Shown here one piece after another: positions 24,150 through 32,340 of a DNA stretch of 38,567 bases. Every line of letters starts with the position of its first letter. Within the stretch, counting starts at the first letter, position 1. Made by a program: the position numbers and the translations under genes. The notes below the pieces were generated by a model. It did no database searches. It had not been told where the DNA came from and saw only the letters and a list, made by a program, of their open reading frames with translations. The DNA is from an uncultured Gemmiger sp. GTDB taxonomy: Bacteria; Bacillota; Clostridia; Oscillospirales; Ruminococcaceae. The stretch is taken from NCBI GenBank assembly GCA_944388105.1, contig CALXHN010000014.1, forward strand, positions 1 through 38,567, in the 5' to 3' direction.

Positions 24150-25058
24150 ATGAAAAAAAGCAATCAGCCCGCCGCGCCCAAGCAGCCCGCCGGACATATC
24201 CTGAACCCGGTGACCAAACAGCCGGTATCCAATCCTGAACTGAATGCTGCGGCCAAAAAGCTGCGTCAGGAAAACAATCCCCAGAATCTCAATGCCGTCA
24301 TCAACCAGCTGACCCGGGCTATCTTTCTTGCTCCGGCCAAAGTGGAGATTAATGGAGATATTCCCAAACCTGACGCCAATGGCCGTGTTCAGCTGCCGAA
24401 GGATACCCGTGTTACGTTTTCTCTCCTGAAGGCAACGGATGGCCGCTCTTTCTTTCCTGCTTTTACCAACGAGGAAGAACTGCGCAAATGGCATCAGAAT
24501 GGAGCCACCCAGGTCATGGCACTGCGCTTTGATGACTATGCCCGGATGCTGCAGCAGAACGATAAGGTAGCCGGATTTGTTGTGGATCCTTTTGGGGATA
24601 ATCTGCGGTTCGAGTCCAAGATGGTTGCCTCCATCAAGCAGCAGCATGACGCGGCTGTGGAACGCGTCAAAGCCGGTCTGCGTCCTGCACAGGTAAAGCC
24701 GGGAGACAAGATCACCATCGTCGAGCCTACTGTCTACCCGGATGCATTGCTGGATCCTTTGTGTGAACTGTTTGCACAGCAACCCGGCGTTGCGGCAGCC
24801 TATCTGCAGATGATGCTTGTCAACGATACAGACCGGTATTATCTGCTTGTTCTTGATGCCGGAAAGGATGACAAGCTTTTTGCCGCTATCGCCAATACGG
24901 CACGTCCCTTTATGTCTTCTCCCGAAAACATCGCCAAAAAGATCAATCTGAATATCACCACCTCCGAAACCCCGCTTGGCCAGCAGGGAATGCGTGACAG
25001 TGAGCCTTTCTATGTTCGCGGCAAGGGACGGATCAATCTGGACGAGGAGGACGACTGA
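24150..25058 (+). CDS. SseB-like protein (SseB N- and C-terminal domains)
   Basis: 302 residues. A basic, proline-rich head is followed by an SseB N-terminal-type domain (NPELNAAAKKLRQ..., LTRAIFLAPAKVE, FSLLKATDGRSFFPAFTNEEELRKW). After a linker comes a second domain (KITIVEPTVYPDALLDPLCELFAQQPGVAAAYLQM...) that fits the SseB C-terminal domain. SseB-type proteins are small soluble proteins of unclear role, named for serine sensitivity in E. coli. The ATG at 24150 follows AAAAGGAGAC. The stop lies one base before the next ATG, so the two are translationally coupled. Confidence 0.72.
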   Translation: MKKSNQPAAPKQPAGHILNPVTKQPVSNPELNAAAKKLRQENNPQNLNAVINQLTRAIFLAPAKVEINGDIPKPDANGRVQLPKDTRVTFSLLKATDGRSFFPAFTNEEELRKWHQNGATQVMALRFDDYARMLQQNDKVAGFVVDPFGDNLRFESKMVASIKQQHDAAVERVKAGLRPAQVKPGDKITIVEPTVYPDALLDPLCELFAQQPGVAAAYLQMMLVNDTDRYYLLVLDAGKDDKLFAAIANTARPFMSSPENIAKKINLNITTSETPLGQQGMRDSEPFYVRGKGRINLDEEDD

Positions 25059-25059
25059 G

Positions 25060-25986
25060 ATGGCCAAACGTCTGCTGGACTGTACAGCCAGTGATCTGGT
25101 TTCTTTTGGAAAAAAAGAGCTGCTGGAATCCATGGCCGGATGTGAAGGACGTGTTATGGTCAGCGAGACAATCGGGATCACGCAGCCGTTGCTGAATGAC
25201 GTAACCAACGCCGAATACGCTGCCGCTTTGGGAGCCGATGTGCTGTTGCTGAACATGTTTGATGTTCAAAAACCAGTGATCCAGGCGCTGCCAAAAGTTT
25301 TGCCGGAAAACACCATTCGAGAATTGAAACGCCTGACAGGCCGCGTCATCGGCATCAATTTGGAGCCGGTAGATCCGCGGTTGGCCGCTTCCAACGACGG
25401 GACACTATGGCAAATGTCAGACGGACGGCTTGCTACAGCTGAAAACGCCGTCAGAGCCGCTGACATGGGTGTGGATATGATTTTGTTGACCGGCAATCCC
25501 GGCAATGGCGTTGCCAATGCGGCCATTGTGGATGCCCTGCGCAAAATAAAAGCTGCAGCAGGGGATAGAGTGATTCTGGCCGCAGGGAAAATGCATGGTG
25601 CAGGCGTTCTTTCTCAAAGCGGCGCATCTGTCATGACCCAGGACGATGCCAAGGAATTTATTGATGCCGGAGCTGATATTGTGTTGGTTCCCGCTCCCGG
25701 CACCGTACCGGGAATCACCGTGGAAGCCGTCCATGATCTGGCCGGATATGTGCACAAAAGGGGTGCACTGTTGATGACAGCTATCGGAACCTCCCAGGAG
25801 GGAGCCGATCCCGGTACCATACGGCAGATTGCTCTTTGGTGCAAAATGGCCGGTGCCGACCTGCACCATATTGGTGACACCGGTGTACCCGGGATGGCAT
25901 TACCACAAAATATCCTGGCGTATTCCATCGCCATCCGTGGAGAACGCCATACGTATCACCGCATGGCTTTATCCATCAACCGATAA
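25060..25986 (+). CDS. TIM-barrel-like protein, DUF7916-type
   Basis: The 308-residue soluble protein has repeating beta/alpha units: GADVLLLNMFDVQKP, RVIGINLEP, GVDMILLTGNPG, RVILAAGKMHGAG, GADIVLVPAPGTVPG, ALLMTAIGTSQEGADP and GADLHHIGDTG. This reads like an (beta/alpha)8 barrel with phosphate-binding glycine loops. It resembles a conserved Clostridia family annotated as DUF7916 or, probably wrongly, as haloacid-dehalogenase-like. The ATG at 25060 begins MAKRLLDCTASDL, and GGAGGACGACTGAG precedes it. A sugar- or amino-acid-phosphate lyase activity is possible from the fold but not shown. Confidence 0.6.
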   Translation: MAKRLLDCTASDLVSFGKKELLESMAGCEGRVMVSETIGITQPLLNDVTNAEYAAALGADVLLLNMFDVQKPVIQALPKVLPENTIRELKRLTGRVIGINLEPVDPRLAASNDGTLWQMSDGRLATAENAVRAADMGVDMILLTGNPGNGVANAAIVDALRKIKAAAGDRVILAAGKMHGAGVLSQSGASVMTQDDAKEFIDAGADIVLVPAPGTVPGITVEAVHDLAGYVHKRGALLMTAIGTSQEGADPGTIRQIALWCKMAGADLHHIGDTGVPGMALPQNILAYSIAIRGERHTYHRMALSINR

Positions 25987-25998
25987 ACTAAACAAAAA

Positions 25999-26046
25999 GT
26001 GCCCGGACCACCTTGGCTTTGATCGTCGTGGTCCGGGCACAACATG
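25999..26046 (+). terminator. Rho-independent terminator after the radA-SseB-TIM barrel genes
   Basis: A perfect 13-bp stem GTGCCCGGACCAC (25999-26011) with its complement at 26028-26040; 16-nt loop. The T run is displaced by AACATG, so termination may be incomplete. Confidence 0.78.
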
Positions 26047-26086
26047 TTTTTGGATGTGTTTTTGGTATCCTTGGTACAACTTACTT

Positions 26087-26115
26087 TTGACAGGCGGGGA
26101 AAAGTGTGGTATAGT
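26087..26115 (+). promoter_or_regulatory. Sigma-A promoter of the Xer recombinase gene
   Basis: A perfect TTGACA (26087-26092), a 17-bp spacer and TATAGT (26110-26115). Transcription should start near 26122, about 146 nt before the chosen ATG. Confidence 0.85.
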
Positions 26116-26131
26116 AAAAGCGCAACCTAGC

Positions 26132-26159
26132 ATTTCGCTAAATGTAAGTTTAGCGAAAT
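26132..26159. repeat. 28-bp perfect 11-6-11 palindrome, candidate Xer core site or operator
   Basis: Arms ATTTCGCTAAA (26132-26142) and TTTAGCGAAAT (26149-26159) are exact inverse complements around the asymmetric 6-bp spacer TGTAAG. It begins about 10 bp after the predicted transcription start of a Xer-type recombinase gene. Length and layout equal those of dif-like sites. It could also act as an operator or a 5' mRNA stem-loop. Confidence 0.6.
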
Positions 26160-26237
26160 ATGGGGGAGTGGTTTTTATCTTTTCCGCCTTTGCAGCTGCC
26201 GGTCTGTAAGTCATTTTCCTTGCATCCGGCTTTAACC

Positions 26238-26260
26238 ATACCTATACGTAAGAGAGGTAT
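26238..26260 (+). promoter_or_regulatory. Hairpin covering the ribosome binding site of the recombinase gene
   Basis: ATACCT (26238-26243) can pair with AGGTAT (26255-26260). The second arm contains the end of the AGAGAGG ribosome binding site, so folding would hide it. Confidence 0.4.
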
Positions 26261-26267
26261 TTTTCCC

Positions 26268-27326
26268 ATGAGCACTTACATTGATGTCGCACATCCTGAA
26301 CGCCATGCACCTTATCTGGATATCCCTGATACTGTGATCGAATATCTTCATTATCTCGACTTCGTCAAGCTGCGTTCACCGCGTACAGTCAACGGCTATT
26401 ATCTCGATCTGCGAGGATTCTTTCGGTATATGATGGTCATATGGTCCCTGTGCAGCCAGCAAACGCTGGAAACGGATCCCACCAAGATTGATCTGACCCA
26501 CATCACCATCGAACAAATCAGAAAAGTTCAGAAACGGGACATTCTGAACTATCTGGATTATACGCGCACCAATGAAAATGGTCCCAAGGCCCGTGCCCGC
26601 AAGCTTTCGGCTCTGCGCGGATTCTTTGGATATTTGTGTAATCAGGTGAATCTCATCCATGATGATCCTACTGCCAACATCAGTCTTGGTACGCCCAAAA
26701 AAGCTTTGCCCAAGTATCTTTCTGCAGAAGAAAGCATCGAATTGTTAAATAATATACAAAGCGACTTTTATGAGCGAGACTTCTGCATCCTTACTTTGTT
26801 CCTCAACTGCGGTATGCGTCTGGCAGAATTGATCACCATCAATCTGAGCGATTTCAAGGATGGAACCATCCGGATCACCGGCAAAGGCGGTAAAGAGCGA
26901 TTGGTATATCTGAACACTGCTTGCCAGGATGCTCTGGCTCACTATCTTCCAGCACGGGCAGCTTTACCCCATCTGACAGATTCCAACGCTCTTTTTGTAT
27001 CCAAGCGAACCGGCAAACGCCTGACTGCACGCCGGGTACAGCAGATTGTGGAACGGTGCCTGCAAAGTGCCGGTTTGTCCGGCCGCGGATATTCTCCGCA
27101 TAAGCTGCGGCATACCGCCGCCACACTCATGTATCAGGGCGGCGTTGACATGCTGGCATTGAAAGAAATCCTGGGGCACGAAAATGTCTCTACCACACAG
27201 ATCTATACGCATATCAATCAGCAGCAGCTTAGGGATGCCGTCGCGGCTTCTCCCCTCTCCTCTCACAAATTCAAACCTCAGCAGGAAAATGTATCAGATA
27301 AGGACGCCGGCGAAGAGAACTCCTGA
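26268..27326 (+). CDS. Xer-type tyrosine recombinase
   Basis: A 352-residue tyrosine recombinase. The N-terminal SAM-like core-binding domain (LRSPRTVNGYYLDLRGFFRYM) precedes a catalytic domain with all expected residues: R184 (GMRLAEL), K206 (GKGGKER), H278 and R281 (PHKLRH), H304 (LGHEN) and the nucleophile Y313 (IYTHI). It is about 50 residues longer than E. coli XerC/D, as in the conserved chromosomal Clostridia type. The chromosome dimer resolution role is inferred from family and from the adjacent spoIIM-like gene, which neighbours xerD in Bacillus. The ATG at 26268 follows AGAGAGG; an upstream in-frame ATG at 26160 lacks a ribosome binding site. The 3' end overlaps the convergent spoIIM-like gene by 33 bp. 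Confidence 0.9.
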   Translation: MSTYIDVAHPERHAPYLDIPDTVIEYLHYLDFVKLRSPRTVNGYYLDLRGFFRYMMVIWSLCSQQTLETDPTKIDLTHITIEQIRKVQKRDILNYLDYTRTNENGPKARARKLSALRGFFGYLCNQVNLIHDDPTANISLGTPKKALPKYLSAEESIELLNNIQSDFYERDFCILTLFLNCGMRLAELITINLSDFKDGTIRITGKGGKERLVYLNTACQDALAHYLPARAALPHLTDSNALFVSKRTGKRLTARRVQQIVERCLQSAGLSGRGYSPHKLRHTAATLMYQGGVDMLALKEILGHENVSTTQIYTHINQQQLRDAVAASPLSSHKFKPQQENVSDKDAGEENS

Positions 27327-27980
27327 TGCCGCACCCAGCATGCAGAATCCGGCACACAACGCAACTGCCGTAAAAAATCTGATCAGGAGTTTACGCAGCT
27401 GTGCTGTTAGCCGCAGCTGAGAACTTCCTGTCAGTCCGCGCAGTATTCCAGATGCGCATAGGTGCGCCTGCATTGCCAGCCACAGCATGACCAAAAAAAC
27501 ACTCAAATCCGGCAGACAGGTTAACAGCCAGTGGATTACCAGGGCCCTTGTGCCTCCTTGCATAAAAACGCTGGATGCACAGAGCCCCCACACCGCGCCA
27601 CGGGCAGCAAAGTACAGGCAGAGAAATCCGCTCCCCAATGCACTGAATCCACAAGCCAGAACAAGAACAGCCTGCAAAAAGGCGCTGCCGAATTCATTCC
27701 AAAACAGCGGCGTGAAAAGAGAGAAATTTTTTGCCTCCATATAATACGCAGCCAGCAGTTTTCCAAAATTCGATTCTTCCGACCTGCCTTTCAGGATTCC
27801 TACCATGTATCCGGCAAAAAACAAAAGACCAAAGAGCGCAGTTATTTTCCAGGTGGAATTCCCATCCCGCGGTCGGGTATGATCCGCTTTTCCATGACCC
27901 GCAATCGGACGTCCTTTTTTCCAAATATCCGCAACGGGAATCTGGGATATCCCCGGTACGGTTGTTCTGGCGGTGCGCAT
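27294..27980 (-). CDS. spoIIM: Stage II sporulation protein M-like membrane protein
   Basis: 228 residues. A basic head of about 45 residues is followed by five hydrophobic segments in the SpoIIM/DUF95 arrangement: LFGLLFFAGYMVGIL, then a conserved-looking FLQAVLVLACGFSALGSGFL and WLLTCLPDLSVFLVMLWLA. SpoIIM works with SpoIID and SpoIIP in peptidoglycan remodelling for engulfment. Sequence similarity is moderate, but spoIIM neighbours xerD in Bacillus, which supports the call. The ATG at 27980 overlaps the upstream stop (TGATG). It is the last gene of a tgt-yajC-TIGR04086-spoIIM series, an unusual place for it. Confidence 0.65.
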   Translation of the reverse strand: MRTARTTVPGISQIPVADIWKKGRPIAGHGKADHTRPRDGNSTWKITALFGLLFFAGYMVGILKGRSEESNFGKLLAAYYMEAKNFSLFTPLFWNEFGSAFLQAVLVLACGFSALGSGFLCLYFAARGAVWGLCASSVFMQGGTRALVIHWLLTCLPDLSVFLVMLWLAMQAHLCASGILRGLTGSSQLRLTAQLRKLLIRFFTAVALCAGFCMLGAASGVLFAGVLI

Positions 27981-28447
27981 CAGCGTGCCCTCTCCGTATG
28001 ACTGCCGCCCTTACGCAAGGCCCCCGCCGCACTGCCGGCCACAGCCCCCAGCATCAATACCGCCATCAGCGAAAGATTTCTGCCATCTGCTGTCGGCATC
28101 CGCGCCGACAGCAGTCCGGCGCCGATTGCACAAAGACAATAGAACACACCACAAGCCAGACCGGAAAGCAACCGAAAACGCTCCACACCGTGACTGAGGA
28201 CCAGCCCCGAAACAAAGCTGCCGCACGCGGCTGCCACACATGCCGCGGGACCAATCCAGCTCAGCGGAAGATTTGTGTTGGCAAACGCCACAGACAATGC
28301 ACAGAGCATCAGCGTCACCGTGCCGGCTCCGGCTAAAAAGCCGCGAATGACCGCCAGACACAACTCTCGCTGCGGGCTGCTGCCCCGCACAGTGGGACGA
28401 ATTCGCCTGCGGCCGGGAGATCCTTTTTTGAGTTTGCTTTTATACAT
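27980..28447 (-). CDS. TIGR04086 family membrane protein (YrzE-like)
   Basis: The 155-residue protein has a basic N-terminus and four hydrophobic segments: VIRGFLAGAGTVTLMLCALSVAFA, AACVAAACGSFVSGLVLS, LLSGLACGVFYCLCAIGAGLL and a C-terminal LSLMAVLMLGAVAGSAAGAL. This fits TIGR04086, found downstream of yajC in Firmicutes; function unknown. The ATG at 28447 has AGGAGG upstream, but that motif is inside a terminator-like hairpin listed separately. Confidence 0.8.
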   Translation of the reverse strand: MYKSKLKKGSPGRRRIRPTVRGSSPQRELCLAVIRGFLAGAGTVTLMLCALSVAFANTNLPLSWIGPAACVAAACGSFVSGLVLSHGVERFRLLSGLACGVFYCLCAIGAGLLSARMPTADGRNLSLMAVLMLGAVAGSAAGALRKGGSHTERAR

Positions 28448-28449
28448 AG

Positions 28450-28490
28450 AAAAACGCCTCCTTGCACTAAACGGTATGCAAAGAGGCGTT
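28450..28490 (-). terminator. Terminator-like hairpin containing the ribosome binding site of the TIGR04086 gene
   Basis: On the minus strand AACGCCTC-t-TTGCA pairs with TGCAA-g-GAGGCGTT (28477-28490 with 28453-28466, 13 pairs, ~10-nt loop). A run of five T follows and ends just before the ATG. The AGGAGG of the downstream gene lies in the 3' arm. It can act as terminator after yajC and as translational lock at the same time. Confidence 0.7.
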
Positions 28491-28517
28491 CGCTTATGTG
28501 ATCTTGTTTAGGTCGGA

Positions 28518-28865
28518 TTACTTCTTGGCCGCATCCTTTTTGGGTTCGTCCTTGGTAGTACCCATATCCAGCTTCTCCACAGAAGAGATCGCAGAACGGC
28601 GGAACCGAATCTTAACACGGTCGCTGGTGGTCTCCAGAACAAAGGTGTCATCCTTAATGGCTGCCACACGGCCCACAACACCGCCGATGGTGGTCACTTC
28701 GTCACCGATTTCAATGGAGTTGCGCATGGCAGCATCCTTCTTGTCCTGACGCTTCTGGGGAACGTAAATGATCAGATACATGAACCCGATCACCAGAACC
28801 ATGGGCAGGACCATGGTCAGAAGAATATTGCCGGTGCCGGCAGTCTGCTCCAAAAACTGAATCAT
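28518..28865 (-). CDS. yajC: Preprotein translocase accessory subunit YajC
   Basis: 115 residues: a single N-terminal membrane segment (ILLTMVLPMVLVIGFMYLIIYV) followed by the YajC core PQKRQDKKDAAMRNSIEIGDEV with TTIGGVVGRVAAI. YajC binds SecDF at the translocon. The usual partner in gene order, tgt, is directly upstream. The ATG at 28865 is preferred over an in-frame TTG at 28871 because AAGGAG is nine bases from the ATG and only three from the TTG. Confidence 0.94.
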   Translation of the reverse strand: MIQFLEQTAGTGNILLTMVLPMVLVIGFMYLIIYVPQKRQDKKDAAMRNSIEIGDEVTTIGGVVGRVAAIKDDTFVLETTSDRVKIRFRRSAISSVEKLDMGTTKDEPKKDAAKK

Positions 28866-28946
28866 ATGCAATGGCTCCTTATACTGCTGAATTATTAAGA
28901 CATAAGAAGATTATACCGAATTTAACACGGTTACGCAAGTGTTTTA

Positions 28947-30198
<1,252 letters not shown>

Positions 30199-30218
30199 CC
30201 ATAGATAGCGCATCATGC

Positions 30219-30256
30219 AAAAGCCCCGGAAGAGCGCATAACTCTCCCGGGGCTTC
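30219..30256 (-). terminator. Rho-independent terminator of the rubrerythrin gene
   Basis: A long stem AAGCCCCGG-GAGAG / CTCT-CCGGGGCTT (30251-30256 region with 30220-30230) with a short loop and TTTT on the minus-strand 3' side. Confidence 0.88.
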
Positions 30257-30285
30257 TATGTGATTATATCAGGATCTGCGCCGGA

Positions 30286-30822
30286 TTACTTGAAGTAACG
30301 ATCCAGCAGGCCCTGCATGCCGCGGCCGTGACGGGCCTCGTCCTTGGCCATTTCATGAACGGTATCATGGATGGCATCCAGGTTCAGCTCCTTAGCCTTC
30401 TTGGCCAGGTCCATCTTGCCGGCGCAGGCACCGCACTCAGCGTCAACACGCATCTGCAGGTTCTTCTGGGTGCTGTCGGTCAGCACTTCGCCCAGCAGTT
30501 CGGCAAACTTGGAAGCGTGCTCAGCCTCTTCGAAAGCATAACGCTTCCAGGCTTCGGCGATCTCGGGATAGCCTTCACGGTCAGCCACGCGGCTCATAGC
30601 CAGGTACATGCCGACTTCGCTGCACTCGCCATTGAAGTTTTCGCGCAGGCCCTGGATGATCTCTTCCGGAGCGTCCTTGGCGATACCGACAACATGCTCG
30701 GTAACGTAGGTGTTATCCTTCTTCTCGATGAACTTGGAAGCGGGAGCCTTGCAGACCGGGCAGAATTCCGGGATGGAGCCTTCCGCGATATAGCCGCACA
30801 CAGTGCAAACATACTTAGCCAT
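30286..30822 (-). CDS. Reverse rubrerythrin (N-terminal rubredoxin domain)
   Basis: The 178-residue protein starts with a rubredoxin-like iron site (C6, C9, C21, C24 in CTVCGY and CPVCKA). A four-helix ferritin-like diiron domain follows, with ligands in [21 protein letters not shown] and [10 protein letters not shown]. This order, rubredoxin first, defines reverse rubrerythrins, which reduce hydrogen peroxide and oxygen with NAD(P)H-derived electrons in strict anaerobes. The ATG at 30822 follows GGAGGTAATAAAC. Monocistronic, with its own promoter, terminator and two palindromes around the promoter. Confidence 0.93.
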   Translation of the reverse strand: MAKYVCTVCGYIAEGSIPEFCPVCKAPASKFIEKKDNTYVTEHVVGIAKDAPEEIIQGLRENFNGECSEVGMYLAMSRVADREGYPEIAEAWKRYAFEEAEHASKFAELLGEVLTDSTQKNLQMRVDAECGACAGKMDLAKKAKELNLDAIHDTVHEMAKDEARHGRGMQGLLDRYFK

Positions 30823-30858
30823 GTTTATTACCTCCGAATCATTGCTCGAATCATTTTT

Positions 30859-30871
30859 AAGACACAGTCTT
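30859..30871. promoter_or_regulatory. Small palindrome in the rubrerythrin 5' UTR
   Basis: AAGAC-ACA-GTCTT, preceded by TTTTT, lies just downstream of the predicted start site. It shares the string TTTTAAGACA with the palindrome upstream of the -35 element. Confidence 0.4.
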
Positions 30872-30884
30872 GCGTCTTGCCTAT

Positions 30885-30913
30885 ATGATAGCATACAAAA
30901 AAATCAATGTCAA
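30885..30913 (-). promoter_or_regulatory. Sigma-A promoter of the rubrerythrin gene
   Basis: On the minus strand a perfect TTGACA, a 17-bp spacer and TATCAT, about 60 bp before the ATG. Confidence 0.82.
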
Positions 30914-30926
30914 TAGATACTCGTAA

Positions 30927-30949
30927 ATTTTAAGACAAAATCTTAAAAT
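30927..30949. promoter_or_regulatory. 23-bp palindrome upstream of the rubrerythrin promoter
   Basis: Perfect 9-bp arms ATTTTAAGA and TCTTAAAAT around CAAAA, 14 bp upstream of the -35 box and overlapping the stop of the next gene. It has no GC-rich stem, so it is a poor terminator and a better operator candidate. Confidence 0.5.
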
Positions 30950-31482
30950 ATTATTTTATCTATACCTTTCCCTTCCTTGGGGTACAAACGCTTGAGTGCG
31001 GGAAACACTCCGCGTGCCACCCACCAGGTCAAACTTCCAACCGCCAACCCGACTGCCAGCAAAATCGGCGCATACCCCAACGCCATTGCGCTGCCGAGCA
31101 CCGTCGCCGCCCCCAGCAATTGCCCTATATTATGCGCCAAGGCCCCGCAAACAGAAAAAATATATCCCGTCACCGGTGTGGGCAGGCTGAGCAGCAGGCA
31201 CATAACAGCCCAGGAAAGCATTCCTCCGCACAGAGATAAAAGGCCCGCCGTTGCTCCCCTTACAAACAGAGAAAATCCTGCTTTCAGCAGCACCAGTGCC
31301 AGCGCCTGCCGTCGCTTCATAAATACCAGTGCATACATGACCACAATATTGGCCAAGCCCAGTTTCATGGCTGGCATTAACCCAAGAAGCGGCGTAATCA
31401 CAGATTCAAAAAACGAAAGTGCCATGGCCAGGGCAAAGAGCATGCCCAGCCGCGCGATGGTCTTGACTTTTTGGCTTTGCAT
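30943..31482 (-). CDS. Gx transporter family / heptaprenyl diphosphate synthase component I-like protein
   Basis: A 179-residue membrane protein with five to six hydrophobic segments and typical family residues: LALAMALSFFESVI, PAMKLGLANIVVMYAL, and a C-terminal MALGYAPILLAVGLAVGSLTWWVARG. This fits Hpre_diP_synt_I/Gx transporter proteins, which resemble S-components of ECF transporters and often sit next to FMN-binding proteins. The substrate is unknown. The ATG at 31482 follows AAGGATTG on the minus strand. Confidence 0.8.
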   Translation of the reverse strand: MQSQKVKTIARLGMLFALAMALSFFESVITPLLGLMPAMKLGLANIVVMYALVFMKRRQALALVLLKAGFSLFVRGATAGLLSLCGGMLSWAVMCLLLSLPTPVTGYIFSVCGALAHNIGQLLGAATVLGSAMALGYAPILLAVGLAVGSLTWWVARGVFPALKRLYPKEGKGIDKIIF

Positions 31483-31512
31483 CGTAACAATCCTTATCTT
31501 CGATTCAAGGTT

Positions 31513-31542
31513 AGTGTACGGCGAAAGGGGGGCATTTGTCAA
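31513..31542 (-). promoter_or_regulatory. Sigma-A promoter of the Gx transporter gene
   Basis: On the minus strand TTGACA, an 18-bp spacer and TACACT, about 30 bp before the ATG. Confidence 0.65.
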
Positions 31543-31611
31543 CCCTGTTTGTAAGCCGTGCGATACAGCAAAATTTTACAAAGAGCAACGTTGTTTGTTC
31601 TTTTGCGCCCC

Positions 31612-31640
31612 TTGAAAAAACCCCGTGGATGGTGTATCCT
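31612..31640 (+). promoter_or_regulatory. Sigma-A-like promoter of the lipoprotein gene
   Basis: TTGAAA (31612-31617), a 17-bp spacer and TATCCT (31635-31640). The leader up to the ATG at 31752 is about 105 nt and contains a small CCCT/AGGG hairpin. Confidence 0.55.
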
Positions 31641-31751
31641 ATTAACGTATAACCGCGCCAAAGCGATATACTGTGCATGCGGGAATAAAACCGCGCTATC
31701 ATGTGCCATACTACCCTTATAAATAGGGAGCATTACAAAAGGAGAACTACC

Positions 31752-32318
31752 ATGAAAAAACTGATTGCTGTTCTGTGTGCCGCTGTGCTGATGACCAGTC
31801 TGCTGGCTGCCTGCACCGGCTCTTCTTCCAGCACCGCAGATACCACTTCTTCCTCTTCCGAGGCTGCAACGACCGAAACCGATTCTGCGGCACAGGAAAG
31901 CGGCGAAACTGCGGAAGCTGACACCGCCAAACTGGATTCCATCGTTTCCACCATTGAGGCTGTCAATGCGGTCCCCAATGCCCGCGCATTGGATGATTTT
32001 TCTCTGGAAAACGAGATTGGCCTGACCATGGACAATATTCTTGGCTTCAAGGGTGACGTTACCAATGATCAGGCTGACTGTGCTTTGGTTCTGGCCGTCC
32101 AGGCAAAGAGCGGCTGTGCCGATGCGGTTAAGGCCGAACTGGAAGCCTACAAGGAATCTGCCAGCAGCAACCTGTACGCAGAATTTGCTGACAAGGTAGC
32201 CAAGGCCCAGGACGCCCGTATTGTCGTGAACGGTGATTTTGTTGTCATTGTGATCGCCGCCATCAATGGTCCGGATTATGCCGACATCGACGCTGCCATT
32301 GACAGCGCGCTTGCCTGA
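31752..32318 (+). CDS. DUF4358 domain-containing lipoprotein
   Basis: The 188-residue protein has a lipoprotein signal peptide with the lipobox LLAAC (Cys21) and a serine/threonine/glutamate-rich linker of ~35 residues. Its C-terminal domain (IGLTMDNILGFKGDV, ADCALVLAVQAKSG, IVVNGDFVVIVIAA) fits DUF4358. The function of that domain is unknown. It is one step upstream of the MBOAT and DHHW genes, a combination I recall seeing repeatedly in Clostridia. The ATG at 31752 follows AAAAGGAGAAC. A large hairpin follows the gene. Confidence 0.78.
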   Translation: MKKLIAVLCAAVLMTSLLAACTGSSSSTADTTSSSSEAATTETDSAAQESGETAEADTAKLDSIVSTIEAVNAVPNARALDDFSLENEIGLTMDNILGFKGDVTNDQADCALVLAVQAKSGCADAVKAELEAYKESASSNLYAEFADKVAKAQDARIVVNGDFVVIVIAAINGPDYADIDAAIDSALA

Positions 32319-32340
32319 TCCGGGTGATCTGAAGCAATGA

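Noticed and set aside
26160-26267. A longer N-terminus of the recombinase starting at the ATG 26160
   Set aside because: No ribosome binding site; the extra residues do not resemble Xer proteins, while the ATG at 26268 has AGAGAGG upstream.
30927-30949. The AT-rich palindrome as terminator of the Gx transporter gene
   Set aside because: The stem has almost no G-C pairs and no T run follows, so an operator is more likely.
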